This document shows positions 8,872 through 15,726 of a stretch of 24,563 nt of DNA, in pieces. The position numbers and the translations under genes are program-made. Under the pieces are notes generated by a model. The model ran no database searches. It saw only the letters and a program-made list of their open reading frames with translations, and was not told the DNA's origin. Every line of letters begins with the position of its first letter. The stretch's first letter is position 1. Source of the stretch: an uncultured Christensenella sp. (lineage in GTDB: Bacteria > Bacillota > Clostridia > Christensenellales > UBA3700); assembly GCA_910584035.1 (NCBI GenBank), contig CAJTZR010000015.1, positions 1 to 24,563 on the forward strand, given 5' to 3'.

Positions 8872-10683
8872 ATGGCAAAGATTATTGGTATTGATTTAGG
8901 TACAACTAACTCTTGCGTTGCTGTTATGGAAGGTGGTGAGCCTCAAGTAATCGCAAATGCAGAGGGCAATAGAACAACTCCGTCAGTAGTTGCTTTTGCA
9001 AAAGACGGAGAAAGATTAGTTGGTGCAACTGCTAAGCGTCAAGCTGTAGCAAACACTGACAGAACAATTGCCTCAATTAAAAGGCATATGGGTAGTGATT
9101 ACAAGGTAGCTATTGACGGCAAAAACTATACACCACAAGAAATTTCTAGTATGGTGCTTACAAAGTTAAAACAAGATGCAGAGGCTTTTTTGGGTGAAAA
9201 GGTAACTCAAGCTGTTATTACTGTTCCAGCTTACTTTACTGATGCCCAAAGACAAGCAACAAAGGATGCTGGTAAAATTGCTGGCTTAGATGTATTGCGT
9301 ATTATCAACGAGCCAACAGCAGCGGCTTTAGCTTATGGTGTTGATAAAGACACAACAAACGCTCAAAAAGTTTTGATTTATGACTTGGGTGGCGGTACAT
9401 TTGATGTATCTATTCTAGAGCTTGACAATGGTATGTTCCAAGTATTAGCTACTTGCGGTGATAACAAATTAGGTGGCGATGACTTTGATAAGAGAGTTGC
9501 CGAGTATATTTTAGATGAGTTCAAAAAAGCTGAAAAGATTGACTTGTCAAAAGATAAAATGGCTATGCAAAGAATTATTGAGTCAGCAGAAAAAGCTAAA
9601 ATTGAACTTTCCAGCCTATCAAAAACAAATATCAACCTACCATTTATCACAGTAACAAGTGATGGACCAAAATCAATTGATATTGATTTGACAAGAGCTA
9701 AATTTGACCAAATGACAGCTGACTTGGTTGAAAGGACTATGAAACCTTTACGCCAAGCATTGTCAGATGCAGGACTTTCAAGCAATGACATTGCTAAAGT
9801 TATTTTAGTTGGTGGTTCAACTCGTATTCCAGCGGTTGTTGATGCTGTTAAAAAAGCAACTGGCAAAGAACCATATAAGGGTATCAACCCAGATGAGTGC
9901 GTAGCAATAGGTGCAGCTATCCAAGGCGGAGTGCTAACTGGTGATGTTAAAGATATGGTACTTGTTGATGTTACTCCATTGTCACTGGGCATTGAAACTG
10001 CTGGTGGTGTATTTACAGTGCTTATTCCAAGAAATACATCCATCCCAACAAGTAAATCACAAGTATTCTCAACTTATGCTGACAATCAACCAGCAGTAGA
10101 TGTTCACGTTTTACAAGGTGAGAGAAGTATGGCAAGTGATAACAAAACTCTAGGCAGATTTGTTTTGGACGGCATTCCACCAGCTCCACGTGGTGTACCT
10201 CAAATTGAAATTACTTTTGATATTGATGCAAATGGTATCGTTAATGTAAAAGCACTTGATAAAGGCACTAACAAAACTCAAAGCGTAACAATTACCGCAT
10301 CATCTAACTTGAGTGATGCAGATATTGATGCAGCTGTTAAAGATGCAGAAAAATATGCAGAAGAGGATAAAAAGCGTAAGGAAGCTGTTGAAGCTAAAAA
10401 CGAAGCAGAGCAACTAATCTTTGCATCTGAAAAGTTTATGAAAGAGAACGGCGAAAAACTTACTGATGACGAAAAGACAAAGATTCAAGAGGCTATAGAT
10501 AAAGCAAAAGAAGATTTATCAAAGGAAACTGAAGCTGACAATATCCGTAAAGTTATTGAGAGAATGAGCGAGGTTACTGGACCAATCTTTACAAGAATTT
10601 ATCAAGAAACTGCACAAGCAGAGGCTCAAAATGGTGACAAGCCAAATGACGATATTGTTGTAGACGCTAACCCAGAAAATTAA
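8872..10683 (+). CDS. dnaK: Chaperone DnaK (Hsp70)
   Basis: 603 residues. ATG 8872 is chosen because AGGAG at 8857-8861 precedes it and the protein then starts [14 protein letters not shown]; the open frame back to TTG 8821 is upstream leader. The ATPase domain shows phosphate loop 1 ([10 protein letters not shown]), [20 protein letters not shown], phosphate loop 2 ([11 protein letters not shown]) and [10 protein letters not shown]. The linker and substrate domain begin near [14 protein letters not shown], followed by a helical lid and a [11 protein letters not shown] tail. The region between KRHMG and YTPQEIS is short, lacking the roughly 23-residue insertion of Gram-negative DnaKs, which supports a Gram-positive host. 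It works with GrpE and DnaJ encoded beside it. Confidence 0.98.
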   Translation: MAKIIGIDLGTTNSCVAVMEGGEPQVIANAEGNRTTPSVVAFAKDGERLVGATAKRQAVANTDRTIASIKRHMGSDYKVAIDGKNYTPQEISSMVLTKLKQDAEAFLGEKVTQAVITVPAYFTDAQRQATKDAGKIAGLDVLRIINEPTAAALAYGVDKDTTNAQKVLIYDLGGGTFDVSILELDNGMFQVLATCGDNKLGGDDFDKRVAEYILDEFKKAEKIDLSKDKMAMQRIIESAEKAKIELSSLSKTNINLPFITVTSDGPKSIDIDLTRAKFDQMTADLVERTMKPLRQALSDAGLSSNDIAKVILVGGSTRIPAVVDAVKKATGKEPYKGINPDECVAIGAAIQGGVLTGDVKDMVLVDVTPLSLGIETAGGVFTVLIPRNTSIPTSKSQVFSTYADNQPAVDVHVLQGERSMASDNKTLGRFVLDGIPPAPRGVPQIEITFDIDANGIVNVKALDKGTNKTQSVTITASSNLSDADIDAAVKDAEKYAEEDKKRKEAVEAKNEAEQLIFASEKFMKENGEKLTDDEKTKIQEAIDKAKEDLSKETEADNIRKVIERMSEVTGPIFTRIYQETAQAEAQNGDKPNDDIVVDANPEN

Positions 10684-10711
10684 TCTAGTAGGCAAATTAA
10701 CTTTTAGACTT

Positions 10712-10736
10712 TTTCACCGATTTAATATCGGTGAAA
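10712..10736 (+). other. Perfect hairpin between dnaK and dnaJ
   Basis: TTTCACCGAT (10712-10721), loop TTAAT, ATCGGTGAAA (10727-10736): a perfect 10-bp stem. It lacks a proper T-tract (TTAGTCGCATTTT follows), so partial termination or mRNA 3'-end protection that lowers dnaJ relative to dnaK is more likely than full termination. Confidence 0.55.
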
Positions 10737-10845
10737 TTAGTCGCATTTTATGAGTTGATTGTATTTAGTGCCGATTTTTGAATGATTTATTTAAAAATTT
10801 GCTATATTGCAATGCTTACTATATAAAATTTAAAAGGATATTATT

Positions 10846-11985
10846 ATGGCAGATAAAAATTATTATGATTTGCTTGGCGTGCAAAAAACTGCAACTGAGC
10901 AAGAGATTAAGTCGGCTTACCGAAAGGCTGTAATGCAGTATCACCCAGATAGGTTTGCCACAAAGCCAGAGGCGGAACGTAAACAAGCGGAGGAAAAATT
11001 TAAGGAAATTAACCACGCTTATGACGTTTTGTCCGACCCACAAAAGAAAGCCAACTATGACCAATATGGCACAGAGGACGGACCGCAATTTAGCGGTGGC
11101 TTTGGCGGTAGTGGTGGCGGATTTAGTGGCTTTGGTGGTTTTGAGGATATATTTAGCCAATTCTTTGGCGGTGGTGGCAGAACTAATAGAGCTAATATGC
11201 CGATTGATGGTGACGACATTACAATGCGTCTTGATATTACTTTTGAGGAAGCTATACATGGTGCGGAAAAATCTGTTAAAGTTTATCGTACTGAAAAATG
11301 CCCAGACTGCAAAGGCAGTGGTGCAAGCGACCCATCAAAGATAACTACTTGTCCAGATTGTAATGGTACTGGTAATGTCACTGTTACTCAAAACACTATT
11401 TTTGGTAGGCAAACGGTTAGAACTAAATGTTCACGCTGTGGCGGAACGGGTAAGATTATTACTGAAAAATGTAAGACTTGCCGTGGTGCTGGTACTATCA
11501 AAAAGGAAAGAGTTATTCCAGTTACTATCCCAGCGGGTATTGATAATGGTCAAACTATTAGCTATTATAATGAGGGTGAAGTTGGTATAAACGGCGGTCA
11601 AAATGGTAGATTGATTATTGTAATCAATGTTAAACCACACCCGTTGTTTGTTAGAGAGGGTTACGACTTGTATTACAAAGTACCAATTAGTTTGTCGGAG
11701 GCAATAAATGGAACTAAGCTTGAAATACCTACAGTAGATAGTTCAGTTACAATTACTATCCCAGCTGGTACTCAAACCAATACTAAGTTTAGAGTAAAAG
11801 GCTATGGCGTTAAATACTTAAAGAAACAAGTTAATGGTGATTTGTATGTCACGGTTGAGGTTGAAACACCACAAAAGCTAAGTAAAAAACAACAAGACTT
11901 GCTAAAAGCTTTTGAGGATTCCCTAATTGATAAACAATATGAAAAGCGTAAATCATTCCGTACAAAATGGCTTGACGAAAAGTAA
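10846..11985 (+). CDS. dnaJ: Chaperone DnaJ (Hsp40, type A)
   Basis: 379 residues starting at ATG 10846 behind an AAAGGA site. The J domain (1-70) carries HPD at residues 33-35, which stimulates the DnaK ATPase. A Gly/Phe-rich linker (about 83-115) follows, then four CxxCxGxG zinc motifs at Cys152/155, 169/172, 195/198 and 209/212, then the two beta-sandwich peptide-binding domains (VTIPAGIDNGQTI, GDLYVTVEVETP) and a dimerisation tail. It delivers unfolded substrates to DnaK. It is last in the heat-shock cluster, 162 bases after dnaK, and ends at a strong terminator, so it is probably co-transcribed from the hrcA promoter. Confidence 0.97.
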   Translation: MADKNYYDLLGVQKTATEQEIKSAYRKAVMQYHPDRFATKPEAERKQAEEKFKEINHAYDVLSDPQKKANYDQYGTEDGPQFSGGFGGSGGGFSGFGGFEDIFSQFFGGGGRTNRANMPIDGDDITMRLDITFEEAIHGAEKSVKVYRTEKCPDCKGSGASDPSKITTCPDCNGTGNVTVTQNTIFGRQTVRTKCSRCGGTGKIITEKCKTCRGAGTIKKERVIPVTIPAGIDNGQTISYYNEGEVGINGGQNGRLIIVINVKPHPLFVREGYDLYYKVPISLSEAINGTKLEIPTVDSSVTITIPAGTQTNTKFRVKGYGVKYLKKQVNGDLYVTVEVETPQKLSKKQQDLLKAFEDSLIDKQYEKRKSFRTKWLDEK

Positions 11986-12037
11986 AATCATTTATATTAA
12001 ATGATTAAAGTTTTTAAAATTTATTTGATATAATGCA

Positions 12038-12068
12038 AAAATGCACCAAAAGGTGCATTTTGTTTTTA
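12038..12068 (+). terminator. Terminator of the hrcA-grpE-dnaK-dnaJ cluster
   Basis: AAAATGCACC (12038-12047), loop AAAA, GGTGCATTTT (12052-12061), then GTTTTTATA. A perfect 10-bp stem plus T-tract, 52 bases after dnaJ. Confidence 0.88.
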
Positions 12069-12103
12069 TAACCCATCAAAAATCGGTATTATTTAATAAT
12101 TTT

Positions 12104-12136
12104 ATCAAAAAAATAAGCCAAACATTTGTTTGGCTT
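12104..12136 (-). terminator. Terminator of the SRP RNA gene
   Basis: Read on the minus strand: AAGCCAAAC, loop AAAT, GTTTGGCTT (12136 down to 12115), then ATTTTTTTGAT. The perfect 9-bp stem with a long T-tract begins about 12 bases after the RNA's closing helix. It stands tail to tail with the dnaJ terminator. Confidence 0.85.
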
Positions 12137-12147
12137 TTGTTATCAAA

Positions 12148-12420
12148 ATACTACGCAACTATTTTCGATATAATGTACCGAAGCGATTCCTCAAATAGGT
12201 GGCTACTTCAAAGCTACCTTGTGGCACATATGTCGGTCTGCTTAATGCTGCTGCGGTCAAGCCCTGACATAGTTCACAGTGACACATTGCACAAGACCTT
12301 GATATCAACACTCCTTGTTTAAGTCAGACCTTCCATACACTATACCTAGAATAGTAATTCAGTCCTGCTGTAGCGGATTGCAGGTACAGGGCACCGCTAG
12401 CTCCCCACTTAGCGTAGTAT
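12148..12420 (-). ncRNA. ffs: Signal recognition particle RNA, large Gram-positive type
   Basis: About 270 nt on the minus strand. The ends pair as UACUACGC (12419-12412) with GCGUAGUA (12156-12149). Near the 5' end are GGGGAGCUAGCGGUGCCC and GCAAUCCGCUACAGCAGG, typical of the Alu domain of Firmicutes SRP RNA. The Ffh-binding helix is visible as GUCAGG (12268-12263) opposite AGCAGC (12252-12247). This RNA pairs with Ffh to target membrane and secreted proteins co-translationally. The apical loop between those arms is GCUUGACCGC, whereas most have a GGAA-type tetraloop. Ends are inferred from the promoter, the terminator and the pairing. Confidence 0.93.
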
Positions 12421-12424
12421 ATGT

Positions 12425-12453
12425 ATTATAGCATACATTATTTATAAAGTCAA
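12425..12453 (-). promoter_or_regulatory. Promoter of the SRP RNA gene
   Basis: On the minus strand TTGACT (12453-12448), a 17-base spacer and TATAAT (12430-12425) preceded by TGC, an extended -10. This near-consensus promoter puts the start at about 12418, where the RNA's closing helix begins. Confidence 0.88.
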
Positions 12454-12661
12454 TAGTTAAAAGTAAAGCTTATTATAATTAACTAATAAATTTGCCGAAA
12501 ATTATCGAGTTAACATTATATGTAATTAATATATAAGGAAGTTGTAAGAATTAAATCAATAAAATGATAGTTCGATTATAGCATTCATTTTTTATAATTA
12601 ATGGTTAAATTATGCTATCAAAAGCGTTTTATATTCTAATTTTATATGCACTTTTAGACAT

Positions 12662-12717
12662 AAATATAACAAATTTAATATATTTTTATAAAAATTCTTG
12701 ACAAATATAACAAATTT
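12662..12717 (+). repeat. 15-bp direct repeat, probable operator of the TAC operon
   Basis: AAATATAACAAATTT occurs identically at 12662-12676 and 12703-12717, 41 bases apart (about four helical turns). The second copy fills the spacer of the operon promoter. Each copy has imperfect dyad ends (AAAT/ATTT). This placement fits cooperative binding of the XRE antitoxin, alone or with toxin, to repress the operon; that role is inferred. The remainder of 12454-12661 holds no gene. Confidence 0.6.
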
Positions 12718-12725
12718 GGTATAAT
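12698..12725 (+). promoter_or_regulatory. Promoter of the toxin-antitoxin-chaperone operon
   Basis: Perfect TTGACA (12698-12703), 16-base spacer, perfect TATAAT (12720-12725). GAGGAGGTG at 12732-12740 is only 6 bases past the -10, so the mRNA leader is very short. Confidence 0.82.
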
Positions 12726-12750
12726 ATTTATGAGGAGGTGAATAATATGT

Positions 12751-13110
12751 ATGGAAAATACAAAATGGCAACTAGAGTTCTATGAGGATAAAAGAGGTCA
12801 TTCCGATGTGGCTGATTTTATTGGAGGAAAGGAAAAACGCATTGATAGAAAACATGTTAAAAAAGCCCGAAGAGATATTTCTATATTAGAAGAAGATGGA
12901 CTGTCGGCAACAGGTATAGAAATTAAAGAATTAAAAAAACAAGATAAATTGTATGAGCTTATATCAAATGATTATAGGATATTGTTTTGTGTTATTGATA
13001 GAAAAATAATAGTTTTGTTAAGTTATTTTATGAAAAAATCAAATCAAACGCCACAATTAGAGATTGATAAGGCAAAGAATCGTAGAGACGATTATTTAAA
13101 ACGGAGATAA
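12751..13110 (+). CDS. HigB/RelE-like toxin (Gp49 family), first gene of a TAC module
   Basis: 119 residues. ATG 12751 is used because the neighbouring ATG at 12747 is out of frame and soon stops; GGAGG lies at 12734-12738. The RelE/HigB fold of the phage Gp49-like group is recognisable: WQLEFYEDKRGHSDVADFI at the start, then IKELKKQDKLYELIS with YRILFCVIDRKIIVLLSYFMKK and a basic tail ending RRDDYLKRR. Related toxins are ribosome-dependent mRNA interferases that cut translated mRNA. The toxin gene comes first, as in higBA loci, and the antitoxin gene begins 4 bases after its stop. Catalytic residues of this group are poorly conserved, so activity is inferred from family and context. The coding sequence is more A-rich than the neighbouring housekeeping genes, consistent with transfer. 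Confidence 0.85.
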   Translation: MENTKWQLEFYEDKRGHSDVADFIGGKEKRIDRKHVKKARRDISILEEDGLSATGIEIKELKKQDKLYELISNDYRILFCVIDRKIIVLLSYFMKKSNQTPQLEIDKAKNRRDDYLKRR

Positions 13111-13114
13111 GAAT

Positions 13115-13507
13115 ATGAAAACATGGGAACTTTTAAAGGAAGAAATAAAAAATCAGAGTGAATTAGATAGAATTGAAATAGAAGCTTTAGAGAAAGAAAT
13201 GGCATTTTTAAACAAATTAATTAATACAAGAAAGCAAAAAAACATAACCCAAAAACAATTAGCAGAAAAATTAAATGTTCCACAATCAGCAATATCAAGA
13301 TTTGAAAGTAAAGCAAATTCACCAAGATTAGACACCGTATTGGAAATAGCAGAGGCTTTAGGTGTGACAATTGATATAAATAATGAATTAGATTATAAAG
13401 TTGATATGTCTTTTTTAAATTTTGAACAACCAAATTATAATTATAATGATTGGTGTGATAACGAAATTAAGTGGTCAAAGTGTAGTTTGAAACCTATAAT
13501 GAATTAA
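13115..13507 (+). CDS. XRE-family antitoxin with a probable chaperone-addiction tail (HigA-like)
   Basis: 130 residues. The N-terminal 35 residues are helical and charged. A lambda-repressor-type helix-turn-helix lies at about 35-88 (TRKQKNITQKQLAEKL, VPQSAISRFES, PRLDTVLEIAEALGV). After this domain an extension of about 40 residues (93-130) is rich in aromatics: Tyr94, Phe100, Phe103, Tyr108, Tyr110, Trp113 and Trp120. In characterised TAC systems such an aromatic C-terminal chaperone-addiction (ChAD) segment makes the antitoxin aggregate or be degraded unless a SecB-like chaperone binds it. Here the next gene encodes such a chaperone. It should neutralise the toxin encoded before it and repress the operon. 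The helix-turn-helix is certain; the tail's function is inferred. Confidence 0.85.
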   Translation: MKTWELLKEEIKNQSELDRIEIEALEKEMAFLNKLINTRKQKNITQKQLAEKLNVPQSAISRFESKANSPRLDTVLEIAEALGVTIDINNELDYKVDMSFLNFEQPNYNYNDWCDNEIKWSKCSLKPIMN

Positions 13508-13517
13508 GGAGATTAAT

Positions 13518-13898
13518 ATGGAAAATTCCAATTTGCAATTTAAAGGATATAGAGCGGAAGAAATAAGTTTTAAATTTAATATGCAAAAAATAAATAAAGA
13601 AGAAAATCAAAAAAGAAAAGATAATTTAAAAGTAGAAATAGGTATTGGGCAAAATGAAAAACAATTTGCAGTTAAAATGACTTATAATGAAATTAATATT
13701 GATAATTGTTGCGATTTAAAAGTAATTTTGATAGGACAATTTGAAATAGATGAAAAGGCACAAGAAAAAATTAGTGATTATGCACCAAATGCAGTAGCAA
13801 TTCTTTTCCCATACTTAAGGAGTACTATTTCAACAATTACATCAGCAGCTGGTGTTCCACCACTAATTTTACCAGTAATGAATTTTACGATTGAATAA
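13518..13898 (+). CDS. SecB-like chaperone of a toxin-antitoxin-chaperone module
   Basis: 126 residues, somewhat shorter than export SecB. ATG 13518 is preceded by AAGGAG and lies 10 bases after the antitoxin stop. The N-terminus (LQFKGYRAEEISFK) and the beta strands around residues 36-77 lead into the clearest SecB block, residues 91-123: NAVAILFPYLRS, ISTI, GVPPLILPVMNF, equivalent to the NILFPYARE...FPxLNLxPVNF region of SecB. Canonical SecB is a proteobacterial export chaperone and is usually absent from monoderms. As the third gene of a toxin-antitoxin operon it is best explained as the dedicated antitoxin chaperone of a TAC system, as with the M. tuberculosis Rv1957-type protein. A general export role is not supported by context. 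Strongly A-rich coding sequence suggests horizontal origin. Confidence 0.87.
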   Translation: MENSNLQFKGYRAEEISFKFNMQKINKEENQKRKDNLKVEIGIGQNEKQFAVKMTYNEINIDNCCDLKVILIGQFEIDEKAQEKISDYAPNAVAILFPYLRSTISTITSAAGVPPLILPVMNFTIE

Positions 13899-14001
13899 AT
13901 ATTAGCATAAGATTTATGTTATAGTTAGATAATAAAAAAGACTAGTTGTTACAACTATAAAATTAATCTTAAATATTGAATAAAACAATTAAAAATTAAA
14001 C

Positions 14002-14039
14002 AAAAAAAAGAAAACTTATTGCTAAGTTTTCTTTTTTTT
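14002..14039. terminator. Strong terminator after the TAC operon, usable on both strands
   Basis: GAAAACTT (14010-14017), loop ATTGCT, AAGTTTTC (14024-14031), flanked by A8 at 14002-14009 and T8 at 14032-14039. It ends the TAC operon; the A-run makes it equally able to stop minus-strand transcripts from the convergent XRE gene. The rest of 13899-14211 has no gene. Confidence 0.87.
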
Positions 14040-14211
14040 CTAAATAGTTGTGAAAATAATTTGATGCAAATAAAATTTACAATCATTTAACGTAGAGAGT
14101 GTTGAAATTAAAAATAATTCAAGCAATTTATTGAAATAAAATGACTGCGATACAATTTTGATAACTTAAAAGTATTTGTTTAATTACTTGTTTGCTTTTT
14201 CTTTTTTTACT

Positions 14212-14454
14212 TTAGTTTAAATCTATTTTATTAAAATCAAACAACTCATCGTCTAAAAATTCAATCGGAGATATATCTAAAGCACGACATATCTTAAAAA
14301 GAGTTGTCAAAGTTATGGTGTTATTTACACCCATAAGTATCCTATTCATAGCACCGTGGGCTATGTCACTCTTTTTTTCTAGTCTATATTGTGTAATTTT
14401 TTTAGCTTGCATTAATTTAATTATTTTCTTTGCACAAGCATCATTTACTGTCAT
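14212..14454 (-). CDS. Small XRE-family (Cro/CI-type) transcriptional regulator
   Basis: 80 residues on the minus strand, consisting almost entirely of one helix-turn-helix domain: IIKLMQAKKITQYRLEKKS, IAHGAMNRILMG, ITLTTLFKICRALDISPIEFL, then an acidic tail. AGAGGTAG lies upstream as a ribosome binding site, and a good promoter follows further up. No toxin partner is adjacent; the gene converges on the TAC operon across a shared terminator. Its targets are unknown. It could be an independent regulator, a mobile-element remnant or a solitary antitoxin. Confidence 0.8.
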   Translation of the reverse strand: MTVNDACAKKIIKLMQAKKITQYRLEKKSDIAHGAMNRILMGVNNTITLTTLFKICRALDISPIEFLDDELFDFNKIDLN

Positions 14455-14487
14455 TTTTCTACTACCTCTTATATACGCTTTTGTTAC

Positions 14488-14516
14488 ATTATAGCTTAGA
14501 TTAATTGAAAAATCAA
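14488..14516 (-). promoter_or_regulatory. Promoter of the small XRE regulator
   Basis: On the minus strand TTGATT (14516-14511), a 17-base spacer and TATAAT (14493-14488), about 35 bases before the ATG. Confidence 0.68.
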
Positions 14517-14594
14517 TATTTTATATTATACAATAAATAGACTAATATAACAAAATTAATCTTATAGTATTAAAAATAAACACTAAATTAAATC

Positions 14595-14645
14595 ATTTTT
14601 CTCACCAAAAAGTGAACAATGTTATAGAATTTCAATGAGGAAAAT
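14595..14645. repeat. Inverted repeat upstream of cwlD
   Basis: ATTTTTCTCA (14595-14604) pairs with TGAGGAAAAT (14636-14645) through 10 pairs including one wobble. The 31-base loop holds a smaller TCAC/GTGA dyad, and the arms extend outward after one C-C mismatch. It lies in the divergent gap between the XRE gene and cwlD and could be an operator or an RNA structure. Confidence 0.45.
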
Positions 14646-14677
14646 CATTTATTTGTGTTTACAAACATTTTCAATTA

Positions 14678-14707
14678 TGAATAATTGCTTTAAATGTAAT
14701 CATATAA
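14678..14707 (+). promoter_or_regulatory. Possible sporulation (sigma-G-like) promoter of cwlD
   Basis: TGAATA (14678-14683), a 17-base spacer and CATATAA (14701-14707) resemble the forespore sigma-G pattern (GAATA with a CATnnTA -10), though the -10 matches only 5 of 7 bases. No sigma-A -35 is correctly spaced from the overlapping TATAAT. It is 29 bases before the ATG. Confidence 0.35.
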
Positions 14708-14735
14708 TTAACTAGTTATATTTTAAAGGTAGATT

Positions 14736-15416
14736 ATGATTATAAAGAAAGAGCATATTATTTTGGCAAGTGTTTTTATTATGGCAATAGTAACAACTAT
14801 ACTCTGTGCAATTTATATACCAGTCAGCAATAGTTTGGTGAGGGGTGTAATTGTCATTGATGCAGGACACGGCGGTATGGACGGCGGTGTATCTTATGGC
14901 AATATGATTGAAGCAAATATTAACCTTGAAAATTCTAGAGAACTAAAAAGCATACTTGAAGATAGAGGTTATAAAGTTGTTATGACTCGTGATAGCACAA
15001 ATTCCCTTGCTGGAAAAAAGTCAGAGGATATGAAAAAACGTAAGGATATAATTTTAAAATGCAAACCTGATTTAGTGGTTAGCTTACACGTTAATAAATA
15101 CTCAGATAGCAGACGGCGAGGTGTGCAAGTCTTTTATGACGATACAAAGAAAAATCAAGATGTTGGGGAAAGATTTCAACATTTAATAAATAGTAATGTA
15201 AACAAAAAATATGCTGGACGAGACGATTTAAAAAGTTTAGGTGGTGACTATTACATTTGCAAATGTACCCCATATCCAGCGGTGATTATTGAATGTGGTT
15301 TTATCTCAAATGAGGGGGATAGAAAGTTATTAAATGATAGCAATTACAGAACGCATTTACTAACCACTATTGCGGACGGCATAGATAGTATGACATTAAG
15401 TAAAGTATCTGCATAA
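14736..15416 (+). CDS. cwlD: N-acetylmuramoyl-L-alanine amidase, CwlD-type
   Basis: 226 residues starting at ATG 14736 behind AAAGGT. An N-terminal membrane segment (about 8-29) anchors or exports the protein. The rest is one Amidase_3 domain with the zinc ligands in place: His45 in IDAGHGG, Glu59 after GNMI, His118 in SLHVN, and catalytic Glu186 in IIECGF. There are no cell-wall-binding repeats. The length and single-domain layout match CwlD, which removes peptide side chains so that muramic-delta-lactam can form in the spore cortex. The family also includes general autolysins, so the sporulation role is an inference, helped by a possible sigma-G-like promoter. It converges with typA. Confidence 0.85.
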   Translation: MIIKKEHIILASVFIMAIVTTILCAIYIPVSNSLVRGVIVIDAGHGGMDGGVSYGNMIEANINLENSRELKSILEDRGYKVVMTRDSTNSLAGKKSEDMKKRKDIILKCKPDLVVSLHVNKYSDSRRRGVQVFYDDTKKNQDVGERFQHLINSNVNKKYAGRDDLKSLGGDYYICKCTPYPAVIIECGFISNEGDRKLLNDSNYRTHLLTTIADGIDSMTLSKVSA

Positions 15417-15501
15417 AACAAAAAAAATTAAGAATTATTTTGTTTGCTTAGCAATAAAAAATATGATTGTTTTTAAAGGTAAATTAAATAACTTATGAAG
15501 C

Positions 15502-15537
15502 AAAAAATAAATTCCCATTATGAGAATTTATTTTTTT
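15502..15537. terminator. Bidirectional terminator between cwlD and typA
   Basis: A 13-bp AT-rich stem (15502-15514 with 15524-15536, closed by one C-G pair) and a 9-base loop, with T-runs at both ends when read on either strand. It lies 85 bases after cwlD and about 190 bases after typA. No gene is visible in 15417-15726. Confidence 0.68.
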
Positions 15538-15726
15538 AAATTTAATTTTATAAAATGTTTGCACTTTAATTATTTGTTTTTACAACATTAATTTTGCTTT
15601 TGTATCCATTTGTAAATATAACTTTAGATAATAAAGCTATTTTATGTTATTTTTATTATTTTTGCTAATCTATGGCTCTATTTAATTAACCATAAATTTA
15701 ATTAAACAATCTTTTTTGTAATTTTT

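Noticed and set aside
10799..10827. TTGCTA-N17-TATAAA as a separate dnaJ promoter
   Set aside because: The implied start of transcription would fall on the dnaJ ribosome binding site, leaving almost no leader, and the match is weak in AT-rich DNA.
12041..12322. 93-codon plus-strand open frame after dnaJ
   Set aside because: It starts inside the dnaJ terminator hairpin and runs through the SRP RNA terminator and antisense to the SRP RNA itself; there is no ribosome binding site and the peptide resembles nothing.
13518..13898. SecB-like protein as a general protein-export chaperone
   Set aside because: It is the third gene of a toxin-antitoxin operon, is shorter than export SecB, and the lineage generally exports without SecB.
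15654..15726. AT-only dyad TTTAATTAA/TTAATTAAA after typA as its own terminator
   Set aside because: The stem has no G-C pairs and no following T-run on the minus strand; the bidirectional hairpin at 15502-15537 is more convincing.
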